A stretch of 18,905 nucleotides of DNA from Acidobacteriaceae bacterium (GTDB lineage Bacteria; Acidobacteriota; Terriglobia; Terriglobales; Acidobacteriaceae): assembly GCA_003165455.1 (NCBI GenBank), contig PLUJ01000253.1:18718-37622 (forward strand), given 5' to 3'. The notes under the pieces are model-generated. The model saw nothing but the letters and a program-made list of their open reading frames with translations, did not search any database and was not told where the DNA came from. This document shows positions 1 to 7,059 of this stretch, piece after piece. The position numbers and the translations under genes were made by a program. Position 1 is the stretch's first letter. The number at the start of each line of letters is the position of its first letter.

Positions 1-171
1 AACCACGTCCACGTGCGTGCCGCCATTCAGGAAGATGCGATGACTCAGCGATTGCATTTCGCCCTCGACTTCTTCCATCAGCTTCTTCCCGTTGATGGCA
101 GCGCGCAAAAGAGACTCAAGCACGGGAAGCAGCGAATGAGCTTCGTCCAGAGTGAAGGTACGGTCAGACAT
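1..171 (-). CDS. DUF2203 family protein, N-terminal part (runs off the window)
   Basis: The reading frame is open from an ATG at 169-171 to the window edge, giving 57 residues. It starts MSDRTFTLDEAHSLLPVLES, which matches the N-terminus of the DUF2203 family: a short leader, then TLxEAxxLLPxLxxLL, predicted to begin a helical hairpin. DUF2203 proteins are small (about 120-140 residues) and cytoplasmic, with no established function, so roughly half the protein lies outside the window. There is no clear Shine-Dalgarno before the ATG; a weak -10-like TAAACT lies just upstream. The 120 bp between this gene and the YceI gene holds AT-rich, GATT-rich DNA in which I see no gene. The family call rests on the N-terminal pattern alone. 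Confidence 0.75.
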   Translation of the reverse strand, partial: MSDRTFTLDEAHSLLPVLESLLRAAINGKKLMEEVEGEMQSLSHRIFLNGGTHVDVV

Positions 172-291
172 ATAACTAGTTTACCGCATACGATGGCCTG
201 AGATGGATGATTGTTTGAGTGTGGATTGGCGATTGAAAACGCCTCGCCTTTGGAGCTTTGAATCGACAATCACAAATCATCAATTTTGCTA

Positions 292-867
292 CTACTTCCG
301 CGTCATCTCGATATCGAGCGTAATGCTGATGTCGTCTCCGATCATTCCCTTGCCGCCGGCTACCCCGAAATCCATGCGGTTGATGGTGGTCGTTGCGGAG
401 ACGCCCATGCGCTGGTTGCCCCAAGGGTCTTTAATGGGGGCTGACGGGCCATCCACGTCGAGAACCACTTCTTTGGTGACGCCATGAATCGTGAGATCGC
501 CGGTGATTTTCAGTTTGCCCGATCCCGCCGCTTCCACCTTCTTCGACACGAAAGTGATGGTGGGATATTTCTGCACATCGAGATAGTTGGAGCTGCGCAG
601 GTCGTTGTCGCGCATTTCGACGCGCGTATCCACGGACGTGGCGTCGATCGTGGCCTGCAGCGAATCCTTGCTTGGATCGTTCGCGTCATATTGAACCGTG
701 CCGCTGACCTTGGTGAAGGCCCCACGAACGGTCGAGACGCCCAGATGGCGCACCGAGAATTGCGCGGAGGAGTGCGGCGGATCCATCTGCCAGGTGTTCC
801 TATCTTGGGAGGCGGCGGAGAGCGTTAGCAGAAAGACAATCGCAAAAGCGGAGAGAAATCGAGACAT
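292..867 (-). CDS. Secreted YceI family protein
   Basis: This 191-residue protein has an N-terminal signal peptide (about residues 1-20, hydrophobic core FLSAFAIVFLLTLSAAS). The mature part begins with the YceI hallmark: a Trp, then DPPHSSAQFSVRHLGVSTVRG at about 27-48. Later hallmarks are a TRVEMRDNDLRSSNYLD segment and TGDLTIHGVTKEVVLDV. YceI proteins are periplasmic or secreted lipocalin-like beta barrels that bind isoprenoid-type lipids; some are linked to acid or osmotic stress. The ligand cannot be read from sequence. The ATG at 865-867 is preceded by AGGAA about nine bases upstream, which supports this start. The length is normal for the family. It lies between DUF1906 and DUF2203 genes on the same strand with gaps of about 100 bp, so it is probably its own transcription unit. 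Confidence 0.93.
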   Translation of the reverse strand: MSRFLSAFAIVFLLTLSAASQDRNTWQMDPPHSSAQFSVRHLGVSTVRGAFTKVSGTVQYDANDPSKDSLQATIDATSVDTRVEMRDNDLRSSNYLDVQKYPTITFVSKKVEAAGSGKLKITGDLTIHGVTKEVVLDVDGPSAPIKDPWGNQRMGVSATTTINRMDFGVAGGKGMIGDDISITLDIEMTRK

Positions 868-965
868 TGATTTGAATTCCTGTGAAATGAGATTGAATGC
901 CGCTTCAGTTTAGCATTCGTATCACTGGCAGTTCTCACCAGCCAAGCCGTAGCCCTCGCGAATTG

Positions 966-1778
966 TTAGCGCGTTCTTCCATGCGACGGATCCGGAGAGT
1001 TGGCCGTATTCACGTCCACATGCAACTTCTGCGTGGCGGGGATTTTGGGAGCGTAACACTCTCCATCGCGGCTGTAGTTCGAGCAGTGAGCGGCGACGTC
1101 TTTGCGCTGCGGCGATTGCGCGAACTGCCAAACTTTGGCGAACCTGACGCCGCTTTGCGTGGGGCTTGGCGGGTGCTGGGGAAATGCGCAGCCGGGCGCG
1201 GGTGGGCAAGCGTCATTGATCAACCAATAAGCAATCTGTCTATCTGCAGCGTGTTGCCGAATGTCTTCCGCAGTGATCACATTGTCGTCGTCTTTGTTGG
1301 GGATTCCGGAACAATAAATGCCGGCGCGAAATCCAGCAGCGGTAACGCCATCGACCCACGCATAGATGTACGCCCTCTGCTCGGGCAGCATACGCCCGCC
1401 CTGCTCCTGATCGAGGAAGATGATCGTCGGCGTGGGAAAGCCTTCCCGGCGCGCTGCGGCGGCGGCCGCTCTCCCATCCGACTGGCCCAGCTTGCTGGCG
1501 TCGGAAGCGGATTGTAATTCCGCGTAGAGGCGTCCGTTGAACAGCACAAGGAATCCGAAGCCGGCGGATTCCAGCGCGGCGCGATGGCCGGCCCATGTGT
1601 TTGTATTCTCGCCCGGGGGATTGTTCAGCCAATAACCGGAGTAGGAAAAAGTTTGGCGGAGGGATTTGAGATTGTTGTCGCCTGGATAAGTGTTGCGGTC
1701 GAAGCCGAGGTAGGCAGTTTGGGCTTGCAGGGTTGCGCAGAGAAGAATCAACGCCGCCCTCTGCCATCGAATCATCAT
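966..1778 (-). CDS. Secreted DUF1906 (glycoside-hydrolase-like, Rv2525c type) protein
   Basis: This 270-residue protein has a signal peptide (MMIRWQRAALILLCATLQAQ) and then a single domain starting YLGFDRNTYPGD. It has the pattern of the DUF1906 / Rv2525c-like family: an FDR or FD start, a SGYWL strand, GFGFLVLFNGR, IIFLDQEQGG and AGIYCSG. The family has a TIM-barrel fold resembling glycoside hydrolases of the lysozyme/GH25 type. Rv2525c is a Tat-exported mycobacterial member. The acidic DQE in strand IIFLDQEQGG is the obvious candidate active-site region, but activity is not established for this branch. It follows moaA by 27 bp on the same strand and may share its transcript, although no functional link is evident. 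The ATG start is favoured because it gives a complete signal peptide. Confidence 0.82.
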   Translation of the reverse strand: MMIRWQRAALILLCATLQAQTAYLGFDRNTYPGDNNLKSLRQTFSYSGYWLNNPPGENTNTWAGHRAALESAGFGFLVLFNGRLYAELQSASDASKLGQSDGRAAAAAARREGFPTPTIIFLDQEQGGRMLPEQRAYIYAWVDGVTAAGFRAGIYCSGIPNKDDDNVITAEDIRQHAADRQIAYWLINDACPPAPGCAFPQHPPSPTQSGVRFAKVWQFAQSPQRKDVAAHCSNYSRDGECYAPKIPATQKLHVDVNTANSPDPSHGRTR

Positions 1779-1805
1779 GCCATGATCTTAGACTAGCGAG
1801 TGTCT

Positions 1806-2804
1806 TCACCCCCCAATGTGCACCATGGTCCGCGACGCAGGCACAAAATCCGGCTCGCCGATGTGATGCCGCTCCTCTTTTTTCTGCACGACACTGCGGA
1901 TGAACTCGGCTAAGTCCTCATCGCTCGCGCCGCGGCGCATTTGGGCATGCAAATCATGATCCCATGCGGAGAAAAGGCACGTGCGAATTTTGCCGTCGCT
2001 GGTGATGCGAATGCGGCTGCAATGGCCGCAGAAGGGATGCGACACCGGAGCGATGATGCCGATTTCGCCAACGCCATCTTCAAATCGATAGCGGCGCGCG
2101 GTTTCCGACCGGCCGCGGCGGATCTCGACCAGCGGTCGATATTCGCCCATGCGCGCCAATATTTCATCGAGAGTAACCACCGTATTCGGCGACCAGGTGC
2201 GGCCCTCTTCAAGCGGCATGAATTCAATAAAGCGCACCGTCACGCCTTCCTCACGCGCAAACATTCCGAACGGAATAATTTGATCTTCATTGAAGCCGCG
2301 CATCAGCACGCAATTGACTTTCAGCGGCCAGAGTCCGGCACGGCGCGCGGCGCGAATGCCGGCGAGCACGTGGTCGTATCCGTTTGAAACTCTCGTGATG
2401 CGAGCGAATCGGTCCGGGTCGACAGCGTCCATGGAGACGGTGACCCGAGTGAGACCAGCGTCCTTAAGAGGCTGCGCCATATCGGCAAGAAGATGGCCGT
2501 TGGTGGTGAGTGTGATGTCGAGCGGGTCGCCACTGCCATTGGCCGGCGTGCGAAGTAGGGCCAGGTCGTGCACGAACTCGATCAATCCTTTCCGCAACAG
2601 TGGCTCGCCGCCGGTCAGCCGAATCTTGGTGACGCCCATTCCAACGAGAATTCGCGCCATGCGCAAATAATCGGCGAACGGCAAGTCACCATAAAGCGCG
2701 CCTTCTTCACCCGTGCGGCAATAAACGCACTTGTAATTGCAGCGGTCGGTAATCGAGATCCGCAAATCCTTGATGGCGCGGCCGAATTTGTCGGTGAGGT
2801 GCAC
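1806..2804 (-). CDS. moaA: GTP 3',8-cyclase MoaA (molybdenum cofactor biosynthesis)
   Basis: This 332-residue radical-SAM enzyme catalyses, with MoaC, the first step of molybdopterin synthesis: GTP to 3',8-cyclo-7,8-dihydro-GTP to cyclic pyranopterin phosphate. The N-terminal cluster motif C22-x3-C26-x2-C29 (CNYKCVYC) binds the SAM-coordinating 4Fe-4S cluster, and TGGEPLLRK is the SAM-binding GGEP motif. The second cluster is ligated by C259, C262 and C276 (FCGHC and RTCLF). The protein ends in the conserved double glycine (HIGG), so it is intact. The start is GTG at 2802-2804: an in-frame TAA lies two codons upstream and MHLTDKFGR aligns with normal MoaA N-termini. No Shine-Dalgarno is visible. 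A candidate promoter and stem-loop leader lie upstream. A molybdoenzyme is encoded at 8403-9134; other moa/moe genes are not in the window. Confidence 0.97.
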   Translation of the reverse strand: MHLTDKFGRAIKDLRISITDRCNYKCVYCRTGEEGALYGDLPFADYLRMARILVGMGVTKIRLTGGEPLLRKGLIEFVHDLALLRTPANGSGDPLDITLTTNGHLLADMAQPLKDAGLTRVTVSMDAVDPDRFARITRVSNGYDHVLAGIRAARRAGLWPLKVNCVLMRGFNEDQIIPFGMFAREEGVTVRFIEFMPLEEGRTWSPNTVVTLDEILARMGEYRPLVEIRRGRSETARRYRFEDGVGEIGIIAPVSHPFCGHCSRIRITSDGKIRTCLFSAWDHDLHAQMRRGASDEDLAEFIRSVVQKKEERHHIGEPDFVPASRTMVHIGG

Positions 2805-2826
2805 GGTTTAGTGAGTGGAAGTTGGT

Positions 2827-2873
2827 TCTTGATCGTCGATCGTCAGCCGCTTTGACTGATTCACCGATCAAGA
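2827..2873 (-). promoter_or_regulatory. Stem-loop in the moaA 5' leader
   Basis: A perfect 9-bp inverted repeat: TCTTGATCG at 2827-2835 and CGATCAAGA at 2865-2873, with a 29-nt loop. Inside the loop GTCA (2842-2845) and TGAC (2853-2856) can form a smaller nested stem. If the promoter at 2881-2907 is used, transcription would begin near 2874, so the moaA mRNA would start with this stem and reach the GTG start about 70 nt later. I do not recognise the Moco riboswitch consensus in it. The pairing is seen in the sequence; the regulatory role is inference. Confidence 0.4.
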
Positions 2874-2880
2874 TTTGCGG

Positions 2881-2907
2881 ACTATAGAACTTAATATAGA
2901 GCGTCAA
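2881..2907 (-). promoter_or_regulatory. Candidate sigma-70 promoter of moaA
   Basis: On the minus strand a -35 TTGACG (2902-2907) is followed, after a short 15-bp spacer, by a -10 TATAGT (2881-2886). Both hexamers are close to consensus, but the spacer is shorter than the usual 16-18. The site lies in the 118-bp gap between the GDSL esterase gene and moaA, which supports independent transcription of moaA. Confidence 0.4.
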
Positions 2908-2922
2908 GACAGCGAAAAGGTT

Positions 2923-3714
2923 TCAAGGTTTCGGCGCGCTTATAGCCTTTTCAATCGCGGATTCCGCGAGCGGAGCCATGATCTTGTATCCCGCCGCATT
3001 GGGATGAAGACCATCTTCTGCTAAGTCTTTCCTCAGATAACCTTTTTCATCGACCATTGCATTGAAGTAATCGAGATAGAGACAAGCATTCGAGGTCGAG
3101 GATGGTGAGCAGTAGTTCTTCAGCCAATTGTTGAGCGCGAGAATTTTTTCCGGCGAGCGCTCCGCAAACAGTTCCTGCGAACGCGGCGTGTAGTTATTCA
3201 CGGGCAGTACCGACGAGTAAATCACTTTGATATCGTGTGCGCGTGCGAGTTCGGCCATGGAAGCGCAATTCGCCTCGATATCTTCCAATCGCATGGGGCC
3301 TGTGTTACCGGCAATGTCGTTCGTGCCAGCTAGAATGATCACAACTTTAGGATGAAGATCGATCACATCCTGGCGAAAGCGCACCAGCATCTGTGGCGTT
3401 GTCTGACCGCCGATTCCACGATTGAAGTACGGCTTTTCGGGAAAATATTCTTGTAGATGCCAGTTGTCAGTAATGGAGTCGCCAAAGAATACAACCCGAT
3501 TCTCGCCGGGCGCGGGCGGCTTGAGAGCGGCGTTCGCGTCGCGGTAGCGAGCGAGTTGGCCAAAGTCATCTATGAACATGGCGACACGTGAAGCGCGATA
3601 TTGGTCTAGGCCAGGAAAACCGCTGGAAGGAATCGGGGACTGCTGCGCGAAGGCGGCAACAGTAACGAGCGAGAGTAGAGAGACAAGCGGGATGTTGCGA
3701 GAAGGGTTGAACAT
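2923..3714 (-). CDS. Secreted SGNH/GDSL-family esterase
   Basis: This 263-residue hydrolase has a signal peptide (about residues 1-24, ending VTVAAFAQQ). All SGNH blocks are present. Block I is FFGDSITDNW with nucleophile S80, and block II has the oxyanion glycine in RGIGGQTTPQML (about G102). Block III is GTNDI with N132, and block V is DGLHPNAAGY with catalytic D234 and H237. The layout (GDSITDNW, GIGGQT, GTNDI) resembles the SGNH subgroup that includes platelet-activating-factor acetylhydrolase-like and carbohydrate-esterase proteins. The substrate could be an acetylated glycan or a small ester. The ATG is preceded by AAAAGG about seven bases upstream. Genes on both sides appear to have their own promoters, so it is probably monocistronic. 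Confidence 0.92.
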   Translation of the reverse strand: MFNPSRNIPLVSLLSLVTVAAFAQQSPIPSSGFPGLDQYRASRVAMFIDDFGQLARYRDANAALKPPAPGENRVVFFGDSITDNWHLQEYFPEKPYFNRGIGGQTTPQMLVRFRQDVIDLHPKVVIILAGTNDIAGNTGPMRLEDIEANCASMAELARAHDIKVIYSSVLPVNNYTPRSQELFAERSPEKILALNNWLKNYCSPSSTSNACLYLDYFNAMVDEKGYLRKDLAEDGLHPNAAGYKIMAPLAESAIEKAISAPKP

Positions 3715-3808
3715 TTTTGTGCCTTTTGTCCGAGAGTGACTGGGAATGCTACCACGATTCCAGGCCTACAAAGTGAAGTGGTATAGACTTGCCTGAACGG
3801 AGATTTCC

Positions 3809-3997
3809 ATGAGCACTACCAAACACGATGTCGAACGACTACTGAACAAGCTGCCCGAGAACTGCTCCGTCGAGGACATTCAATACCATCTGTACGTCCT
3901 CGATAAAGTGCGCCGCGGGCTGGAAGATGCTCAAGTGAACGGAACGTTCTCTCAAGAAGAAGTTGAATCTCGCCTTGCCAAATGGCTTACCGAGTAG
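3809..3997 (+). CDS. Antitoxin of a RelE/ParE-type toxin-antitoxin pair
   Basis: This 62-residue, mostly helical, charged protein (core VEDIQYHLYVLDKVRRGLEDA, tail EEVESRLAKWLTE) is encoded immediately upstream of, and overlapping by 16 nt, a RelE/ParE-fold toxin. The ATG has a good Shine-Dalgarno, GGAGA at 3799-3803, five bases upstream. The protein type (a DIQYHLYVL-type helix followed by a SHEE/SQEE-RLxKWL tail) is one commonly seen in front of ParE-like toxins. It would bind and neutralise the toxin through its C-terminal helix. I cannot see a classical ribbon-helix-helix or helix-turn-helix with confidence, so whether it also represses its own promoter is open. A TATAGA at 3782-3787 could be a -10 element, but no good -35 is present. 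Confidence 0.75.
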   Translation: MSTTKHDVERLLNKLPENCSVEDIQYHLYVLDKVRRGLEDAQVNGTFSQEEVESRLAKWLTE

Positions 3998-4266
3998 TCT
4001 GGTCACGGCGAGCGTCACATGACTTGGAAGCCATCGCCGACTCCATTGCCGCTGACTCTCCAGCCTATGCCGGCATTGTTGTCAAAAAGGCCGTAAATCA
4101 AGTTCGGATGCTCTCAAAGTTTCCGCGATCCGGACGGCAGGTTCCGGAATTCGACAACGCAAACATACGAGAGTTGCTCGTTTACAGTTACCGCGTGCTC
4201 TACCGCCTGGAAGGTGACCAGATTGTGATTACTGCAGTGATCCATGGCAAGCAACTCCTGGAATAG
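3982..4266 (+). CDS. RelE/ParE family toxin
   Basis: This 94-residue protein begins YRVVWSRRASHDLEAIADSIAADSPAYAGIVVKKAV. This is the usual RelE/ParE opening: a beta strand, then a two-helix hairpin starting with xxA-x-xDLEAI. It continues with LSKFPRSGRQVPEFDNANIRELLVYSYRVLYRLEGDQIVITAVIHGKQLL, matching the family pattern FPxxGRxVPE, IRELxVxxYRVxYRxE and VIHGxRLL. The target could be ribosome-bound mRNA (RelE-like) or gyrase (ParE-like). The sequence resembles ParE-like members more closely, but this does not settle the target. The start ATG lies inside the antitoxin gene, so translation is probably coupled. It converges with the DUF488 gene, with only 23 bp between the stops. Confidence 0.9.
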   Translation: MAYRVVWSRRASHDLEAIADSIAADSPAYAGIVVKKAVNQVRMLSKFPRSGRQVPEFDNANIRELLVYSYRVLYRLEGDQIVITAVIHGKQLLE

Positions 4267-4289
4267 TGACGCTCAAGCTGGTAGCGACT

Positions 4290-4727
4290 TCAGAGAATAT
4301 TTTCGATCTCCACTCCGGCCCACTTCTTCCGCAAATATTCCGCTACCAGCCTGCGATGGCAATGGTCGGGCCTGGACTCGCTGCATAGCAGGCACCCGCC
4401 ATCGACTACTTCTCAGGAAACACTATCTTCGACTTTACGCTGGGCCATCAGTGCGAGAAAGTTTGGCTCGTAATTCATCCAGCTTCCATGATTTTTCTTG
4501 AAATCATCGAGCATCGCCTGCGTTGGCGCTAGTTGGGGAAGATGCAGATAATCGATGGAAAGGATAGCTTCGCAAGAGAATTGAAGATCGTCCCGCTTGG
4601 AAAATCCGGCAAGCTGGGAAACCTTATTTAGCCGTACGTCGATCAGCCGGACGAGTCCCGGTCGCCGCAGCTTCTCGAAGAATTCGCGAGCCGTTTTCCG
4701 GGTGAAGCCTATGGTGAAGACCTTCAT
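4290..4727 (-). pseudogene. DUF488 family gene interrupted by an in-frame TGA
   Basis: The frame opens at ATG 4725-4727 (AAGG seven bases upstream) with MKVFTIGFTRKTAREFFEKL, the typical DUF488 start (a TIGxS/T-type strand, then a helix). It runs through VRLIDVRLN and YLHLPQLAPTQAML to residue 104, then meets TGA at 4413-4415. In the same frame, with no shift, it continues EVVDGGCLLCSE, RPDHCHRRLVAEYL and RKKW to a second TGA at 4290-4292. That tail is the conserved C-terminal DUF488 motif (CLLCSE...PxHCHRRLVAEYL), so the stop splits one normal-length protein of about 145 codons. The interrupted position is a variable residue between the last helix and the LLC strand. Likely explanations are a single nonsense mutation (for example CGA to TGA) or a sequence error; readthrough is less likely. 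DUF488 function is not established. It lies 26 bp after etf-QO on the same strand. Confidence 0.85.
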
Positions 4728-4753
4728 GAACGCGCCTTAAGCCGGCCCGAGGC

Positions 4754-6469
4754 TTACATCCCATCGTAATTCGGACCGCCGCCGCCTTCCGGAGGAACCC
4801 AGGTGATGATCTGGTAGGGATCGGCGATGTCGCACGTCTTGCAATGCACACAATTGGATGGATTCAGACTGATGCGCTTGCCGTTCGGCTGCGTCACATC
4901 GTCGACCATTTCGTAAACGTTGGCCGGGCAAAAATTCTGGCAGGGGCTGCCGAATTCCTTTATGCAGCGCTCGTTGCAGATGTTGGTGTCGTGAATGACC
5001 AGGTGCGCGGGCTGATCTTCCTCATGCTTGGTGCCGGAGTGGTAGAGGTCGGTGAGTTTGTCGAAAAGCAGTTTGCCGTCGCCCTTGGCGGGACCAAGCA
5101 AATGCGCCTCGTTGCCGCCATCTGCCGGAACGTCGGCGAGCCTATGCATGTGCTCGTGTCCCGCCTTCGCGAGATAGCGGTTTCGCAAACCGCGACCGCC
5201 GGTCATCATCTGCAAGCCGCTGTGGAACATTCCCGCATACATACCTTGCTCGAAGCCTTGATGCATGTTGCGGACTTTCCAGAGTTCGTCTTTGATCCAA
5301 CTGGAGTCGACTTTTTCCTGATATTCGCCGAGCATCGCCGCCGAAAAATCGTCTTTCTTTAGAGCCTCGAATGCGGTCTCGGCGGCGAGCATACCGCTCT
5401 TGATGGCGAGATGAATTCCTTTCAGCCGCACCGAATTCAGAAATCCGGCGGAATCCCCCAGCACCATCCATCCGTTACCTGCAACGGGCGGGATCGCCCA
5501 CCAGCCTCCGTACGGCATGGTTTTTGCCCCGTAACGAATCATCTTGCCGCCCTCGAGCAGCTTCGCCACCATGGGATGTTGTTTGAAATCTTGAAGCACG
5601 CGTTGCGGGTCAAGCCGTGGATCCGGGTAGGCGAGCCCGGTTACGAAGCCGAGCGAAACGACATTATCCTTCGAGCCGTAGATCCAGGCGCCGCCGTATT
5701 CTTTCGGAGTAAGCGGCCAGCCCAGCGTGTAGATAACTTCACCGGGCGCGATTCGGCCAGATGGCACCTCCCAAAGTTCTTTCACCCCGATGCCGTAGGT
5801 TTGCGGGTTCGAGTTGCGCGCTAAATCAAGCTTGGAGACAAGTTGTTTCGTCAACGATCCGCGTGGGCCTTCGGCGAGAATCGTAATCTTCGCGTTAAGA
5901 TCGTACCCTGGTTCGAAGTTGGATTTCTGATGGCCTTCTTTATCGACCCCTTTGTCGTCGGTGCGAACTCCGGCCACTCGGTCACCGTCGAACAAAAGTT
6001 CGGAGCCCGCGAATCCAGTGAAGATGGTGATGCCAGTCTCTTCCACCTTGCCGCCGAGCCACTTCACAAAGCGATTAAGCGAAATGACATAGTTGCCGTG
6101 ATCTCGCAGCGGCGGCGGCGTAATAGGAAGTTTGAACTTGCTCTTCCTCGTAAGAAAGTAAACCGCTTCCTTGGTCACCTCGGCATCGAGCGGCGCTTCC
6201 TTCTCAAAGCCGGGAAGCAGTTCGCGCATCGATCGCGGGTCGAGAAGAGCTCCGGAAAGGCAATGCTGCCCAATTTCCCGAGCCTTTTCAAGCACATAGA
6301 TATTTTCTTTGCTGAGTTGCGAGTCGGGATTCGCGGCATTGTGCTGATCGATCAACTGCGATAGGCGGAGAGCACAGGCCATGCCCGCTGGGCCGCCGCC
6401 AACGATGACCACATCGGCGGGCATCTGCGGGCGTTCGACGCCTTCGATCGGCTTACGGAAAATCAGCAT
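4754..6469 (-). CDS. Electron transfer flavoprotein-ubiquinone oxidoreductase
   Basis: This 571-residue enzyme passes electrons from reduced ETF to ubiquinone or menaquinone at the inner membrane, serving fatty-acid and amino-acid oxidation. The N-terminal FAD Rossmann motif VVIVGGGPAGMACALRLSQL lies at about 21-40. The middle part has ETF-QO signatures (CLSGALLDPRSMRELLP; a quinone-region TYGIGVKELWEVP; GGWWAIPPVAGNGWMVLGDSAGFLN). The C-terminal 4Fe-4S ferredoxin-like domain has C514 in FCPANVYE plus C540, C543 and C546 in CVHCKTC. It ends GGGGPNYDGM, as in typical bacterial and mitochondrial members. The length is normal and no residue appears missing. The ATG start at 6467-6469 gives the expected short N-terminus; GAAGG lies about 12 bases upstream, which is loose spacing. 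etfA is on the same strand, separated by a toxin-antitoxin pair. Confidence 0.97.
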   Translation of the reverse strand: MLIFRKPIEGVERPQMPADVVIVGGGPAGMACALRLSQLIDQHNAANPDSQLSKENIYVLEKAREIGQHCLSGALLDPRSMRELLPGFEKEAPLDAEVTKEAVYFLTRKSKFKLPITPPPLRDHGNYVISLNRFVKWLGGKVEETGITIFTGFAGSELLFDGDRVAGVRTDDKGVDKEGHQKSNFEPGYDLNAKITILAEGPRGSLTKQLVSKLDLARNSNPQTYGIGVKELWEVPSGRIAPGEVIYTLGWPLTPKEYGGAWIYGSKDNVVSLGFVTGLAYPDPRLDPQRVLQDFKQHPMVAKLLEGGKMIRYGAKTMPYGGWWAIPPVAGNGWMVLGDSAGFLNSVRLKGIHLAIKSGMLAAETAFEALKKDDFSAAMLGEYQEKVDSSWIKDELWKVRNMHQGFEQGMYAGMFHSGLQMMTGGRGLRNRYLAKAGHEHMHRLADVPADGGNEAHLLGPAKGDGKLLFDKLTDLYHSGTKHEEDQPAHLVIHDTNICNERCIKEFGSPCQNFCPANVYEMVDDVTQPNGKRISLNPSNCVHCKTCDIADPYQIITWVPPEGGGGPNYDGM

Positions 6470-6531
6470 TTTAGCGGGTAGCCTTCAAAATTGATTAACA
6501 AAAGTCGCCGGCACGGGCAGCGCGTCGCCTT

Positions 6532-6627
6532 CTAAAGATGGCGCAGGGTATTCCTCGACACGGCGACGCACCCCTCGCCCTCCGTTTCTGGGACGTTCTC
6601 GTAGGCAGCAGTAAGGACCACGTCCAT
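6532..6627 (-). other. Possible 31-codon ORF upstream of etf-QO (weak)
   Basis: In the 203-bp gap between the vapC stop and the etf-QO start, a minus-strand frame from ATG 6625-6627 encodes 31 residues (MDVVLTAAYENVPETEGEGC..., ending SRNTLRHL). A -10-like TACAAT (6635-6640) ends seven bases before the ATG, so a transcript could start at or near it; the -35 region is poor. A second frame over the 3' half is also open to a TGA near 6480. Either this is a small leader peptide or decayed coding DNA, or it is chance. I see no Shine-Dalgarno and recognise no homologue. Confidence 0.15.
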
Positions 6628-6672
6628 CGTCCCGATTGTACCCCTGAGCCCGCTACCTTCCTTTTACCTTCC

Positions 6673-7059
6673 TCAACGGTTGGCTAGGGTCGCAATTTCT
6701 CCCAGGCCGAGCAGTTTTTGGTCGGAAGTCACCAAAGTCAACTTCAGTACTTTGGCCGTGGCTGCGAGGAACCGATCCGCCGGATCGGCGTGTGGAAGAG
6801 GCATGGCCAAGCCTATGCTCACAATTTCGCGAGTCAAAGGCGCTTCGCGCATTTGTTCCGCTGCGCGCTCGACCCACTCGAACGGACTCTCCATGCGGAT
6901 CCGGCCCTTCTGCATCAGGGTTAGCGCTTCCCACACGCTGACGGCAGACAGCCAAAGTTCATTGGCTGGATCCGATAATTCCTTTTCAACTCGCTTGCTC
7001 AGGCGCGCAGGATCGCCTTTGCTCCAAATCCAGATGTGGGTATCCAGAAGGAGATTCAA
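6673..7059 (-). CDS. PIN-domain toxin, VapC-like
   Basis: This 128-residue protein has a complete PIN ribonuclease fold signature. It has D6 in MNLLLDTHIWIW, E44 in SAVSVWEALTL, D92/D95 in PLPHADPADRFLAATA and D113 in LVTSDQKLL, giving the expected acidic Mg-binding cluster. VapC-type toxins cleave RNA, often tRNA or rRNA loops; the target here is unknown. The subtype (LLDTHIWIW ... HxDPxDR) is the one usually paired with Phd/YefM-type antitoxins, and such a gene lies directly upstream. The start codon is TTG at 7057-7059, overlapping the antitoxin TGA as TTGA, so translation is probably coupled. No other start would preserve the first PIN aspartate strand. The pair sits between etfA and etf-QO. 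Confidence 0.92.
   Translation of the reverse strand: MNLLLDTHIWIWSKGDPARLSKRVEKELSDPANELWLSAVSVWEALTLMQKGRIRMESPFEWVERAAEQMREAPLTREIVSIGLAMPLPHADPADRFLAATAKVLKLTLVTSDQKLLGLGEIATLANR

Noticed and set aside
172..291. GATT-rich short repeats between the DUF2203 and YceI genes
   Set aside because: The units are short and irregular and occur as ordinary AT-rich spacer DNA; no defined repeat unit or array.
897..1517. 206-codon plus-strand ORF
   Set aside because: It is a shadow of the DUF1906 gene, which has a signal peptide and family motifs on the other strand.
2827..2873. Known Moco riboswitch upstream of moaA
   Set aside because: I could not see the conserved core of that RNA class; only a simple nested stem-loop is supported.
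4413..4415. TGA in the DUF488 gene as a selenocysteine codon
   Set aside because: The position aligns with a variable residue rather than a conserved Cys, and the following bases give only a short CTGC/GCAG stem without a SECIS-like loop.
4844..5362. 172-codon plus-strand ORF
   Set aside because: It is antisense to etf-QO and has no recognisable protein pattern.
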